The notes under the pieces were generated by a model. That model was not told the origin of the DNA and did not search any database. It saw only the letters and a program-made list of their open reading frames with translations. From Pholis gunnellus (Eukaryota > Chordata > Actinopteri > Perciformes > Pholidae), in NCBI GenBank assembly GCA_910591455.2, contig OU342821.1:1632001-1696000 (forward strand): a stretch of 64,000 bases of DNA. The letters are read 5' to 3'. A program made the position numbers and the translations under genes. Within the stretch, counting starts at the first letter, position 1. The number at the start of each line of letters is the position of its first letter. This document shows, in pieces, positions 10,901 through 19,806 of the stretch.

Positions 10901-13636
10901 CTAATTCTTGGGGCAGCGGGTCCGCAATGTCATAACCGGTCATATGCCGGTCATATTCGTCTGACGAGCCAGGCGGCAACGTAGCACTTTGAGGGAGAAT
11001 CGGCCACAGTGTGTGCACTCCTCCGTGGACTCAAAGGTGTTTTAAACCAAGACACATCACAAACACACATCTGGTGAGTATCCCAGCTCGATTGTTTTTC
11101 CCCGCAAGGGCAGGCTCGCGCCTATATTTTCTCATCTGCTTTAAAGTGGCAGCCATGGTCACTAGCAGGGATAATTAGCTGTAGAGCTAAAGGTATGCTG
11201 TGTACTATTTATAGCCTGATGTGGCTAAGGGATAGCGGGAGCCGACTGGGAGCGTTGCGACTTCCAGGCGGGTTATACAGCGGGAGTATTGCTACTCTGT
11301 GATGCGTTAGCCCAGTGAAGCTAACGGTAGTTTGAGGAAAGCGTTTCTACTTTCGTGGGGTATTGCTACCTCGGAGTGTTGCCACTCGTTTTGGCTAGCT
11401 GCTGAAAGTATTGCTACTCTCCACAGATGGCAGCTCTGACTACTGTTTGGTGACAGACTAGTATGAGCGGCAACTCTCTAATAACTGAGCAGACCGTGAA
11501 CAAAGTGCCCGGTGACCGAGTTTTCACTTGAGTTTATGGACAGTTAAGCGAGGTCCCAGAAAGACAGTTAGTTCAAGAGATAAAAGGTTGGAACTTCTGC
11601 TCGTAGCGAGAAGAGGTTTTTGAATGACTTGCAGCGTAGCTTCAAGCCCTTGTATAAGGGGAGGGCCTCCACCCTCCTTGACACTGATGTGCTTAGTTCC
11701 AGCCAATCCTGGCTGGCAGAATGCAAGAGGAGCTTCTGATGAGGTCACGCTGTAGGCGTTCCCAATGTGAGACACGAAACTAATGCTATGAAAGAGAACC
11801 ACACAACAAAGGGCATGATATGAAATAACACAGAACATAAAAAGAAGAGATCCACAGTGAGATTCTGGTGCAAGGTTAAAGCTCACTTGGGTATTGCTCT
11901 GTCTTTATCATGATAACAATCCAGATACTTACTCAAAAGTTTGGGGTCACTTAGAAATGTCCTTATTTCTCAAAGAAAAGCACTGTTTCTTTCAATGAAG
12001 ATAACATTAAATTAATCAGAAATACACTCTATACATTGTTAATGTGGTTAATGACTATTCTAGGTGGAAACGTCTGGTTTTTAATGAAATATCTACATAG
12101 GAGTATCTGGAGCATCACATTTGTGGGTTCGATTACACTCTCAACATGGCCAGAAAAAGAGAACTTTCATGTGAAACTCGCCAGTCTATTCTTGTTCTTA
12201 GAAATGAAGCTATTCCATGCGAGAAATTGCGAAGAAACTGAAAATTGACACGCAATTGTCTGGGTCACCCCAAACTTTTGAACGGTAGTGTATATGTATA
12301 TATATATAAATAAAATGTACTTTAGTATATTGTATGTGGAAGAGCTAGATACAAAATTTCTGGGTAACAATAATTTTGTAACTACAGCCATTATATTGTT
12401 AATCTGCATAATTTGTATGACTCGTTTAGTATTAAAGCCATTGTCATAATAGAGAATGTTTTAAGTTGCATTTGTTATTTACCCATTATTTAATTTAGTA
12501 CAAAATTAAAAGTGCTATTATTTTGAAGTCACACCTCAAGTCTGGGATTTGGAGAAGACAAGCTTCCAATAAACCACAAAACACAAAAAAAGTTGGAAAA
12601 TTGCTGAGATGAGTCAAATCCAATGACCAGCAGTGTGCTGTAATTGTACCTTATGCTTGTCAAAAGATCCGGTGGGTAAAGAACCCCGAACAACTAGAAA
12701 CCCACCGATACCGGCTGGATCGGGTATCTGTGACAATAGGCCGATCTGGTTTCGGAGAGCATTATTTTAATAAATGACAGTATGATATATCTTTGTATTT
12801 ATTTGTTATATTTTGTTTTACAAAGTTAGGAAAGCAATGTTTGAATCAGGCCTGATGTTTCCTTACACATAAAAGAATGATCAAACACTGGTATCTGATG
12901 GGTACTCGGTATCTGCTCAAAGACTAGGTATCGGTATCAAGACTGAAAAAGTTGGATTGGTGTATCCACAGCAAAATAAAAAAAGAACAGACACAGTCCT
13001 CATGGTGCACTGGATGACATGTTCCTTCATAACCATGAACATACAAACAGTAGTTTATTTTGACTCCGTCACACATGCACTGTACCAAAACAATTCACAA
13101 ATTCTTTCAATGTACCTTTATTTATTTTTTTAAATGAAACTATATTTTTAAATCATTTTTAAGATAGAACGTCTTCAGTAAGAACCTACGGGCATGGAGA
13201 TGAGAGCCATAGAACGAGAGTCTTAAGAGATGGACAACCACGTTGTTGGTTTGGCTCCGTACAAACCGCTGTTCTTATAACTGACGTTATGTGGGGTTAA
13301 TCTATATCAAGCCAATGCCCAGAAATCATGAATACGATGAAATATATCCAGTGTGTGGCTTTCTGTTGTCTGGTATGAACTTATTATTAGTGTGCTCTTT
13401 CGTGTTATCTATTGAACAACATGAACCTGTGTGCAGCTGTATCTCACAGGAGAGACTTCTTGTTACAGTCATGCACACACAAGGGTGGTGCTGGTAAACA
13501 CTGCATATTGATTGGTGTAGTGTTTCAGTGTAATCTACCTTTTAGTCTTGAAGTCCAGCGAGTCTGTGGAGTCTCGGTTCGAGTAGCTCTCTCCAGTCTG
13601 CTCTGGGCTCAGCAGAGGCCTGTAGTCGTCCTCCAT
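1816..13636 (-). CDS. slc38a9: Sodium-coupled neutral amino acid transporter 9 (lysosomal arginine sensor), 5' part only
   Basis: SLC38A9 is a lysosomal membrane amino-acid transporter of the SLC38 family. It senses luminal arginine and signals through the Ragulator-Rag complex to mTORC1. Two coding exons are visible, 13636-13539 (98 nt) and 1945-1816 (130 nt). They join in phase into 76 codons that begin MEDDYRPLLSPEQ and contain RPFHVEPRNI and ERVSAEAA, and then RVHYYSRLT. This matches the cytosolic N-terminal tail of SLC38A9 (human RPFCIEPTNIV and RIHYYSRLT), the region known to bind Rag-Ragulator. Membrane segments are not in the window and must lie beyond its left edge. Intron 1 is 11.6 kb and full of transposons. 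SLC38A9 is also near IL6ST in mammals, which supports the call. Confidence 0.88.
2050..2280. repeat. Short dispersed repeat, also present near 60.95 kb
   Basis: The stretch around 2055-2160 (ACTTGTATTTGGGTTTATAC, then GTCTGAATATACCTGTATTC) is related to the stretch at 60930-61050, which has the same order of motifs. It looks like a non-autonomous DNA element common in fish. I cannot define its ends. Confidence 0.45.
2300..2495 (+). mobile_element. tRNA-derived SINE
   Basis: The head carries pol III promoter boxes: an A-box-like TGGCTAAGTGG near 2311 and a B-box GGTTCGATC near 2354. It is followed by a body with GTCCTTGAGCAAGACACTTA and a tail GTAAGTCGCTTTGGATAAAA ... TGACTGTAATGTAATGTAAT. 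The same body and tail occur on the minus strand at 23889-24095. It is a SINE, not a functional tRNA, because it has no acceptor-stem pairing and a long non-tRNA body. Confidence 0.75.
3086..3776. mobile_element. hAT-type non-autonomous element with perfect 8-bp target duplication
   Basis: The terminal inverted repeats are CAGGGGTGGCCAACC (from 3086) and GGTTGGCCACCCCTG (ending 3776). The element is flanked by a perfect direct repeat GTCTAGGG at 3078-3085 and 3777-3784, the 8-bp duplication typical of hAT transposases. It has no coding capacity. From about 3319 the interior contains CAGGGGTGTCAAACTCATT, which is the end of a second hAT family, so another element or a recombined end is nested here. 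The interior around 3400-3500 is GC-rich. Confidence 0.85.
4234..5310. mobile_element. Nested MITE-like element inside the hAT element
   Basis: The start GGCTACAGCCACACTACTAC and the reverse complement of the end near 5310 (GGCCATGTCCACTCTACTCC) are similar inverted termini. The interior carries the repeated theme of GTTTTCGTTTTAAAACAG and CCGTCCACACGGCG seen in teleost MITEs. No coding sequence is evident. Confidence 0.5.
6350..6592 (+). pseudogene. hAT transposase N-terminal fragment with zinc-finger motif
   Basis: From the ATG at 6350 the peptide begins MDKSK, passes one or two frame breaks, then reads GLPVCLICGEKFANNKKCN followed by VGRHFQNKHAALAGKY. The C-x2-C...H-x4-H pattern is the BED-like finger found at the N-terminus of hAT transposases related to ZBED5/GTF2IRD2-type genes. 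The rest of the transposase is missing: the element terminus follows within about 200 bp. The same N-terminal sequence appears antisense at about 63410-63545. Confidence 0.65.
6826..7533. other. slc38a9 intron 1 stretch without gene
   Basis: I see no exon or transposase. The only notable content is a (CA)n-rich microsatellite at about 7113-7160, interrupted by G. Confidence 0.6.
7534..7833. repeat. Perfect 55-bp inverted repeat (hairpin) at the left end of the DIRS element
   Basis: The arms 7534-7588 and 7779-7833 appear fully complementary. One begins CTTTAGGTTACTTGCGTAAC and the other ends GTTACGCAAGTAACCTAAAG. The 190-bp loop is the long inverted terminal repeat of the element. The right end of the element lacks this arm. 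Confidence 0.85.
7936..8990 (-). pseudogene. DIRS tyrosine recombinase, frameshifted, catalytic Arg lost
   Basis: The N-terminal core-binding part reads SVIETIQNARDPSTRSFYES (about 8950-8890). The catalytic part at 8716-8230 contains ALLLSLASAKRVGEIHALSV with the first active-site Arg (AKRVGE). A frameshift near 8230 moves into another frame that reads WLRAHSTSGLSTSWALFRG and then ARFYRLDV. The family's second active-site box is normally HSTRG (H-x-x-R), but here the Arg is Ser. With the frameshift and this change the recombinase should be inactive. Confidence 0.75.
8990..9606 (-). pseudogene. DIRS RNase H / RT C-terminal remnant
   Basis: In two overlapping frames the minus strand gives PMGRLHMKGMQHWVASHMV, then VTVTCSAALIPWRN and FLTQGVPT, matching the RNase H part of DIRS polyproteins. 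This is followed by LIAPYWPSKHWLAEISQLL and DLLSQARGEIFHPHPEKLAL, the conserved bridge into the recombinase. At least one frameshift separates the parts. The upstream RT palm is absent. Confidence 0.7.
10050..11018 (-). CDS. DIRS-element gag-like protein
   Basis: This is an uninterrupted frame of 322 codons. The protein has an acidic segment (DDSDDGSELLLTDENDDDDSS, near residues 60-80), then a region with IRWPEVQAEVMRSRYDGKKL and the block AYKAAALSVQALNATSLLMA, typical of the first ORF of fish DIRS elements. It probably forms the capsid-like particle of the retroelement. The coding sequence may start further upstream and continue past the stop, because the minus strand at 10050-9620 still encodes proline- and arginine-rich gag-tail-like peptide in other frames. 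It is not a host gene. Confidence 0.75.
   Translation of the reverse strand: MHTLWPILPQSATLPPGSSDEYDRHMTGYDIADPLPQELVQFASPCLAAHPQNYLVEVADDSDDGSELLLTDENDDDDSSLLSGQVAKLDLDLQDVCKRSAAKLTIRWPEVQAEVMRSRYDGKKLPKVKRMGKQLLPIFPELMEEFAVSLRNKPYREKHPVTSSSRLDCEGMETHGFRNMPPVEPVVAAHLHPKTSLSSLGPAHPSRADRFQSNLTDKAYKAAALSVQALNATSLLMAYQAELQEEMTASPDPVLWKEVCIITNHCLHLYKVAIQSQGRAIELMVLQEIARWLNLTTLSAKEKEDLLDTPITPQGLLGTVVT
11928..12292 (+). mobile_element. Tc1/mariner MITE with transposase start fragment
   Basis: The inverted ends are ACTCAAAAGTTTGGGGTCAC on the left and GTCACCCCAAACTTTTGAAC on the right (inside GGTCACCCCAAACTTTTGAACGG). From the ATG at 12145 a short frame reads MARKRELSCETRQSILVLRN, the N-terminal helix-turn-helix start of a Tc1-type transposase, and then hits a frameshift. 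The middle and C-terminal parts are deleted. Confidence 0.7.
12660..12965. repeat. Probable hAT-type MITE relic
   Basis: Repeated GATACCGG / GGTATCGGTATC words near both sides and the end-like phrase AAAAAGTTGGATTGGTG resemble the termini of common teleost hAT MITEs. The ends and target duplication are not clear. Confidence 0.35.
13539..13636 (-). CDS. slc38a9: slc38a9 coding exon 1 (start codon)
   Basis: The ATG lies at 13636-13634 in the context GGTATCATGGAG, which is a fair Kozak site. The exon encodes 32 residues plus two bases (MEDDYRPLLSP... ending FKTK) and ends at a donor reading AG|GTAGAT. The acidic MEDDxxPLL opening fits the family N-terminus. Upstream acceptor choices are CTTTAG at about 13655 or a nearer CAG at about 13643. 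Between the first acceptor and the ATG the frame stays open for six codons, so an upstream in-frame start in another exon cannot be excluded. Confidence 0.85.
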
Positions 13637-15039
13637 GATACCTCTGACTTTCAGCTAAAGCCTCTCAACGCTCATCACCTGACTGGAAGCAAATATGTTG
13701 TAAAATCTAATCAGTGTCTGTCACAGAGCAACCATAAAACAATATTTCTGAAGTGCGGATGTTAACTGCAGTCAAATGTAGTTGACATTATACAGCTCTG
13801 TGTTGTTTCTGATTTGTTCTACCTTCCAGGTAGCCACTGGTTCCCACTCACTCCAGAATGCTGTGAAAATGATCCTGTAGAGACTTGGAAACTGGGTAAT
13901 CCATAAGTGTGAATATTGTGTCTACTGGATTATCTGTCACAGGCAAGCTTTAAATCTCTGGAAGCAGTCAAAACCAGATTTGACCATATTAAACAAACAA
14001 ATTTCCCCCTGGGGATGAATAAAGTATCTATCTATCTATCTTAACCTGCTTGCTGACCCGGGGATAAAAATGAGCTGCTGGGTCTTAAGACTCGTTCCTC
14101 CTTGGAACACTACATGGCCCCAAGATGCTGAAACTAATTCATTTAGAAATATGCACCATGCTAAATCAGCTGAAACTCGCCCAGAGGGGTGCCCACTTTG
14201 CCCAGTTGGTAATCCAGTTTAATTCTAGTGACCAGTGGCTGCTTAGAACGGAGTAAAAACACATGCAAACATCTTAAACACTGTGCTGGGTACAGTAATG
14301 TACAGTTCATGGCTAACTGTGAAATTACACACACGCGTCTCATGAAATATAATTCATTACTACTGTATATATATATTATGTAATAACGTTATGTTATGTA
14401 AATGTTGTGTTAATATCCATTATTATATTATATTGTGTAGTTTTTTATTTGATGCTTTGGCAACATTGCCTTTTTTTACTTTTATGCAAACAAAGCCACA
14501 TTAATTGATTGCTTGAGATGCGAGAGATGAACCAAAACATCCTCTTGCCTTGCTATTCATTATTTGCCTGTTCATGGTGAGCAGCAGTAAGGCGTCACTA
14601 ACACTAACCCAGAGACCATTTCTCTCCATCCCATGACTGGACTACATTTAACTGTCATCTTTAATATATTATTTAACAGGGCTCAACATTAACTTTTAAA
14701 AGTGGTTGCCAATATGGTTGTCATTTTTAGTCACAACACTATGCAGTTATACGTCAGTTAATAAAGCGGTTTCGGGAGGCTACTTCCATCACGTCTCACA
14801 CAGAAAACCATGACCTTTGAAACTCCCAGAAACCATGTGTACTACTGTGGGAGATGGACATGGTTAGACAGATAGGGGTAGAATTAGTTTTTGTATATTT
14901 CATGTGGAGATATGCTGGTATTGTAATTAAAGCTAGTCCATATGCTTGCTCAGGAAAAGCAATTCAGTGTCTGACCATGATTCAGTACTGACTCAGCACT
15001 AAGCAGATTTCATGTAAAAACCCAGAGCTGTGGTAACAT

Positions 15040-15070
<31 letters not shown>

Positions 15071-15080
15071 TACCATAGCA
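13637..15080. other. slc38a9 5' intron, no coding exon seen
   Basis: This lies between the first coding exon and the probable promoter region. It contains a retroposon-like tail at 13985-14042 (CCCCTGGGGATGAATAAAGT followed by TATC repeats), which is usual for LINE 3' ends in fish. I see no further exon. Confidence 0.5.
15042..15070. repeat. Poly-G tract (29 G)
   Basis: An uninterrupted run of 29 G on the plus strand, i.e. poly-C in the slc38a9 transcript direction. It lies just inside the probable first intron. Length in the assembly may be unreliable. Confidence 0.9.
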
Positions 15081-15960
15081 GCTGACTCAGCATACACATC
15101 TTCATAAACACGATAAAGCTTGTCCTCTTCCTCTTCCTCCTGTCACAGTCAGCCGTACAGCTAGTGCCTCACTTCAGCAGTGACGTTAGATAACCTCACC
15201 TCACGCGCAGACGTCAAACCAGACGGCACGTGACCACACAGATCAATATTCTGTTGAATTCTTTGACTTAACGCTAGCATACTGTAAGAAACCTGCTGTT
15301 AGTGGTAGTGACAGAAATGTTAGAAGGTGTAACGTTAGCCTCACCGGACGGACACTTTCTGTCTGCTTTCTTCCCAACTTTAGTACCCGAAGTAGGTAAA
15401 TGTTAGCCGCCGCAGAAGTTCAAATCCGTACTAAAGTCTGCAGTGAAGTGCTCCTTCCTATTGTCTTCTGCTCATCTCAGGTTTGCTGTGTCAGCGAATG
15501 TTACAACCAGCCAGTTGGTCTAACGTGGATTAAAAATAAAATAATAAATATAAATAAAATACACACACACACAGCGGCGGGTGGTAAAGTAAGCTCCTGT
15601 TCCAAAAGAAGTTGTCGCAGTATGATAACTAACGTGACCGCCACTGTCCGCAGTCCGTATGAAGAGGTAGTGGAATGACAGAGGTTCTACTTCCAACTGA
15701 TGAGGGACGAGCTGGGCTGTCTTCTTGTTATTACCGATGGTCTTCCTCTTCTTCTTCTTCTTCTTCTTCTTCTTCTTCGCGTCCTTCGTTTGGTGTTTCC
15801 TCTTCTTCTGGGTTTGCAGAGAGCGTTAAACTGCACTACCGCCACCTGCTGAACTGAAGCAAAGGATGCACAGACAGAGCTGAAAATGTCTCTACAATTA
15901 CAGGAAAAGAACACAAACTCATCTTACACGGCAGGCCTTGTTCCTTCATCTGCATCAAGA
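15080..15960 (-). promoter_or_regulatory. slc38a9: Probable slc38a9 promoter / 5' UTR region
   Basis: The stretch is richer in CpG than its surroundings (ACGTTAGC, CGCGCAGACGTC, CACGTGAC). It also has several minus-strand donor-like sites (CCG|GTGAGG near 15343 and GTGAG|GTGAGG near 15195) but no long frame. It lies about 1.5-2.3 kb upstream of the first coding exon. A (TTC)n run (about 15746-15778) is embedded in it. This is inferred from context only; no TATA box or start site is assigned. Confidence 0.4.
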
Positions 15961-16619
15961 ACTAAATTAGAGAAACACATCTGAAAATATTACACCAAAT
16001 ATATCTAATAAACATGTACAGTTCAATGTTTTCAAATATTGATAACAAATGTACTTTATGCCAGACTGAACAAGAAAGCATAATTCAATAATTACGGTTG
16101 CCCATATTCTATTACATTTTGGAAAAAAACTTTGAGTTATATATTGTAAAAAACAAAGCAATTGTGTTTAAAGGTCAAAATAGTATATTTTAAATGCTAC
16201 GATGACAGTTATGTGTTATATTGTTCACTTTTTTATCATATTAGGGACATTTCATATTCATAAAAGTACATTTCTTAATTCAACCCCATCTTTCAGGTTA
16301 TTTTGAGTCTCTTACATTTGTAACAAATAAGAAATGCATGTCAGTGGCTAAAATATACTTCAAGATGTTTGTCTGATATCAGTCACCAAATGTTTTAGTT
16401 TTGTCATTTGTATCTGTATTATTATTATTACCCTCTGATGCAGCTGTCTTTTCTATCTTTACTAAATTAAATGGTGTGAACATTTGAAAAAAGAGAGAAG
16501 GGAATAATACAATTGAATTATAATTATGCTAATGTAATTGACAAGTTGTAATGAACACAATGACTGACATGATGCAAGTTCAGTGCTGAACTTTATCTCC
16601 ACCGAGCGTAAGCCTGAGA

Positions 16620-16960
16620 GGTTGAGTGAGTGTGTGAGTGATTGTTAACCTCTGTATCTGTCCACTAATCTCTCATTCTGCTGCAGCAAACTGCATCATA
16701 TTCTGAGTGTGTAGTTATGGCTGCATGTTCAAGGACCTCTAGTGGTTAATGTGACTCACACTTTTTTACAGGTTTTATTACAGGTTTTATACTGCCACTG
16801 ACTGCCTGCTGCTCATCACTCACTACTCTTAATTAAAGGCCCCCTAGTGGTAGGGGCCACTAGTGATGACACAGCTGAGAGCATCTACACCCCCCAGTAG
16901 CTGCTGATAATAAAGGACAAGAGTTTTCAGTGTGTTTGGCTGACAGCTAACAGCTAACAG
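16620..16960. repeat. Dispersed repeat, copy 1 of a direct pair
   Basis: It shares with 18410-18720 the ordered motifs CATTCTGCTGCA, TACTGCC...GACTGCCT and TGTGTTTGGCTGACAGCTAA, with divergence between. The two copies are in the same orientation and flank a LINE fragment. Confidence 0.6.
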
Positions 16961-17689
16961 GACTACCAGCACAGACAACGCTGTACTTCTCCAACACTTT
17001 TTGCAGCTATTTTTTTTTTTTTTATTAAAGCTGAAGGGGTATTTCATGAACACAATTTTCTTCCAAAGTTGGAAGAGATCTGCTTATTTCACATAAGAGT
17101 TGGCAGATATAAATGTATGGGCCAGGTTTTGAAAAACATCTTTTTTAGCACATTGCTAGATACTGAACTATATAACACAATACCTAAATCAAACATGCTT
17201 ATTTATTCATTTATGATCTTCAGTTATATGGAATCAACTCACCATTACTTCTCTTTTAATCATCTCATAACAGTTAACATTATCTGTAACTAGACTTGAC
17301 GAAAACATTATTTTCATGTGTTATGTGTTGTATTCACTCTTCCTCTACCGTTCTTTTGTTGCCTTTTCTTCTTTCTTTACAGAAAACATTGAACTCAATT
17401 TGAAAAGTTCAAACCCAATTCACTGCTTTATCTTCTCCTGTACTTTCTTTTGAAATGTCTGTCCTCCAAATAGCCTGGCATCTGCAAGCAACAACACAAC
17501 ATTATAATAACAACATAGAGCCAGATGAGACTGTTATGTGCATTATCAACGGTGAAACAGCATGCCCCTGTCCAAATGTTGCCGGTGCCAATATGAATTG
17601 GATCATTTTCAGATTCTGTTTGTAACTCGAGATGGAAGAATCAATAAGATCCTTTTCTTGAAATTTGTGATTTTCATGGACAGGATCTC

Positions 17690-18420
17690 AAGGCCCAGCC
17701 GGGGGTAAGAGAGTGTCCGGTTTGTGGACCTCAGATTTACATTTCTGCTCTTTGCAGATGATGTGGTTCTGTTGGCTCCTTCAGAATGTGACCTTCAGCA
17801 GCACTGGGGCGGTTTGCAGCCGAGTGTAACGTGGTCGGGATGAGAGTCAGTACCTCCAAATCTATGGCCATGGTTCTCTGCCAGAAAACGGTCGATTGTT
17901 CCCTCCGGGTTGGGAGTGATTCACTGCCCCAAGTGAGAGTTCAAGTATCTCGGAGTCTTGTTCACCAGTGAGGGTAAAATGGAGCGTGAGATGGACAGGC
18001 GGTTCAGGGCGGCATCAGCAGGGATGCGAGCATTGTACCGGACTGTTGTGGTGAAGAAACTCTTAATTTTCCAGTCCATCTACATTCTGACCCTCAAAGT
18101 CACGAGCTTTGGGTTAGTGACCGAAAGAGTGAGATAACGGACACAAGTGGACGCACAGCCGGAGGGAGCTCGGAGTAGAGTGGCTGCTCCATCGCGTTGG
18201 AAGGGGCCAGCAGAGGTGGTTGGGCATCTCATCAGGATGCTTGCTGCGTGACTTCCTTTCTAGAGGTTTTCCGGGCACGTCTTGTTGGTAAGAGGCCTCA
18301 GGGTAGACCCAGAACAGGCTGGAGAGAATATATATCTCCTCTGGCCTGGGAACGCCTCTGGGTTCACCAAGAAGAGCTGGAGAAAATAAGATTGGTCGCG
18401 TTAGGGTGTGAGTGAGTGTG
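17690..18420 (+). pseudogene. Non-LTR retrotransposon (LINE) reverse transcriptase fragment
   Basis: The plus strand encodes LFADDVVLLAPSECDLQQ (the RT catalytic FADD block at about 17750). It continues with EFKYLGVLFTSEGKMEREMD, RRFRAASAGMRALYRTVVVK, and a C-terminal region like VVGHLIRM...RPRTGW, LAWERLWVHQEELEK. Stops and deletions interrupt it, and the upstream endonuclease and RT fingers are missing. It is a 5'-truncated, dead copy of a teleost LINE. Confidence 0.75.
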
Positions 18421-18720
18421 TGCATGCATACGTGTGCATCTCTGTGTCCGTCCATGGCTATTCTCACATTCTGCTGCACCAAACCGCATAATATGTTGGG
18501 TGCTCATTTATGGCTCAAGGGCTTCTTGTAGTTGCAGTAATTTACACCTTTTATTTCCTGTTTGATACTGCCATACTGCCTTTGACTGCCTACTTACTCC
18601 ACACTTGTCTTAACCGGTCCCCGGCCGATAGGAGCCACAAGTGAGACGCAGTGGGGAACTGTTTCCTAAGTCTTATTGTTTTGGACAATGTGTTTGGCTG
18701 ACAGCTAACATAACTGCACA
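18410..18720. repeat. Dispersed repeat, copy 2 of a direct pair
   Basis: This is the second copy of the repeat at 16620-16960. It starts directly at the end of the LINE fragment, so both copies may be LINE 3' ends with adjoining sequence. Confidence 0.55.
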
Positions 18721-18936
18721 CACTCAGCTGAGTGCATCACAGTTGATTCTGTGCCTTTGTATTGGGCATCAACCTCACATTTACATGTGTATTGTCCAAA
18801 AAATAGACTTGATGCCATAAATAGCACTTTAAAGCATGGATTAAAATGAAATAGTATCTGTTCTGTGAGCCGTGTGAGAGACAAACACGTCTGATACACT
18901 CGAAGTCTAGATTGTGGGTAAGCTAGTTGTCGTTTG

Positions 18937-19798
18937 CAGAGATGGGCAGTATTTCTATTACTTGTATTTGAAATACGTATTTCAATTACTTTTGAGTATT
19001 TTGTAATTTGTATTTGATAGGGCCGATTCAAAATCTAACGTAATTTGTAACAAAATACTTTAGAGTGGAGTAATTTTGTATTTAAAATACTCAAAATACT
19101 TTCTCCACGAATCAAAAAACAGTTCACGAGTTCAGTCTTCAGATCTTCAAGTTCAGCTGATTGTCTGTCAAGTTAAATATTGTATCTGAGTGTGACAGAT
19201 GTCAACTAGCTTGATGTATAACTTATGTCTGGGTCTGGCTACATAGCCTATTGTATATACATGGTGATGGTTATAATATCAAGCTAGCGATCGATGCTAA
19301 CATGCTAATGACACTAGCATGCTGTCTAGGCTAGTGCATAGCCAGTGTTTAGCAAGTTAGCTTATCAGTGGAGTAGCTAGCTGTAGGAAGAGGGAGATTG
19401 GGAGCTTGTATGTCATATGTGATGAATATTTTCTTGTTGATACAAAACAAAGTTTATGGGCTGTTAAGTCCCATTAATAAAAATATATATATACATAATC
19501 AAGTTGTTGTCTTTCAATAGCTTTGCTTAGTTACACTGACATTCTGTGACTGTTCTTCCTTTTTGTGGGGTTCACCAGAGCTTTGTGTACATTATATAAA
19601 CCTGAATGCTCTGCGATACCAAATTGTGAGAAAACAGAAAATCTAGAAAAAAGAATTTCCTATGTTTTAAATACAAAATACATGTATTTTGTTACATTTT
19701 CTGGCACTAGTATTTTGTATTTTGTTGTAATACATTTATTTGGGGGTATTTTGTATTTTGTATCAAAATACATTTTGATGTATTTTTGCCCATCTCTG
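18937..19798. mobile_element. hAT MITE with 8-bp target duplication
   Basis: The termini are CAGAGATGGGCAGTATTT (18937) and the complement ATTTTTGCCCATCTCTG (ending 19798). The flanks GTCGTTTG (18929-18936) and GTCTTTTG (19799-19806) match at seven of eight positions. Subterminal regions are dense in AAATAC/GTATTT repeats. The centre (about 19100-19600) holds unrelated sequence without a coding frame. Confidence 0.8.
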
Positions 19799-19806
19799 GT
19801 CTTTTG

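Larger units (their letters stand above)
7534..11800 (-). mobile_element. DIRS-like tyrosine-recombinase retrotransposon, defective
   Basis: DIRS elements carry gag, reverse transcriptase/RNase H and a tyrosine recombinase (YR) between inverted repeats, and integrate without an endonuclease. All of this is seen here on the minus strand. Inverted repeats of about 178 bp lie at 7581-7758 and 11599-11774. gag follows at 11018-10050, then RNase H/RT remnants near 9606-8990, then YR at 8990-7936. A short stretch at 7836-7872 is complementary to the right terminus (11764-11798), which fits the internal complementary region used for circle formation. I find no YxDD catalytic RT block, and the space between gag and RNase H is too short for one, so RT is probably deleted. 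The element lies in slc38a9 intron 1, in the same direction as that gene. Confidence 0.88.
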
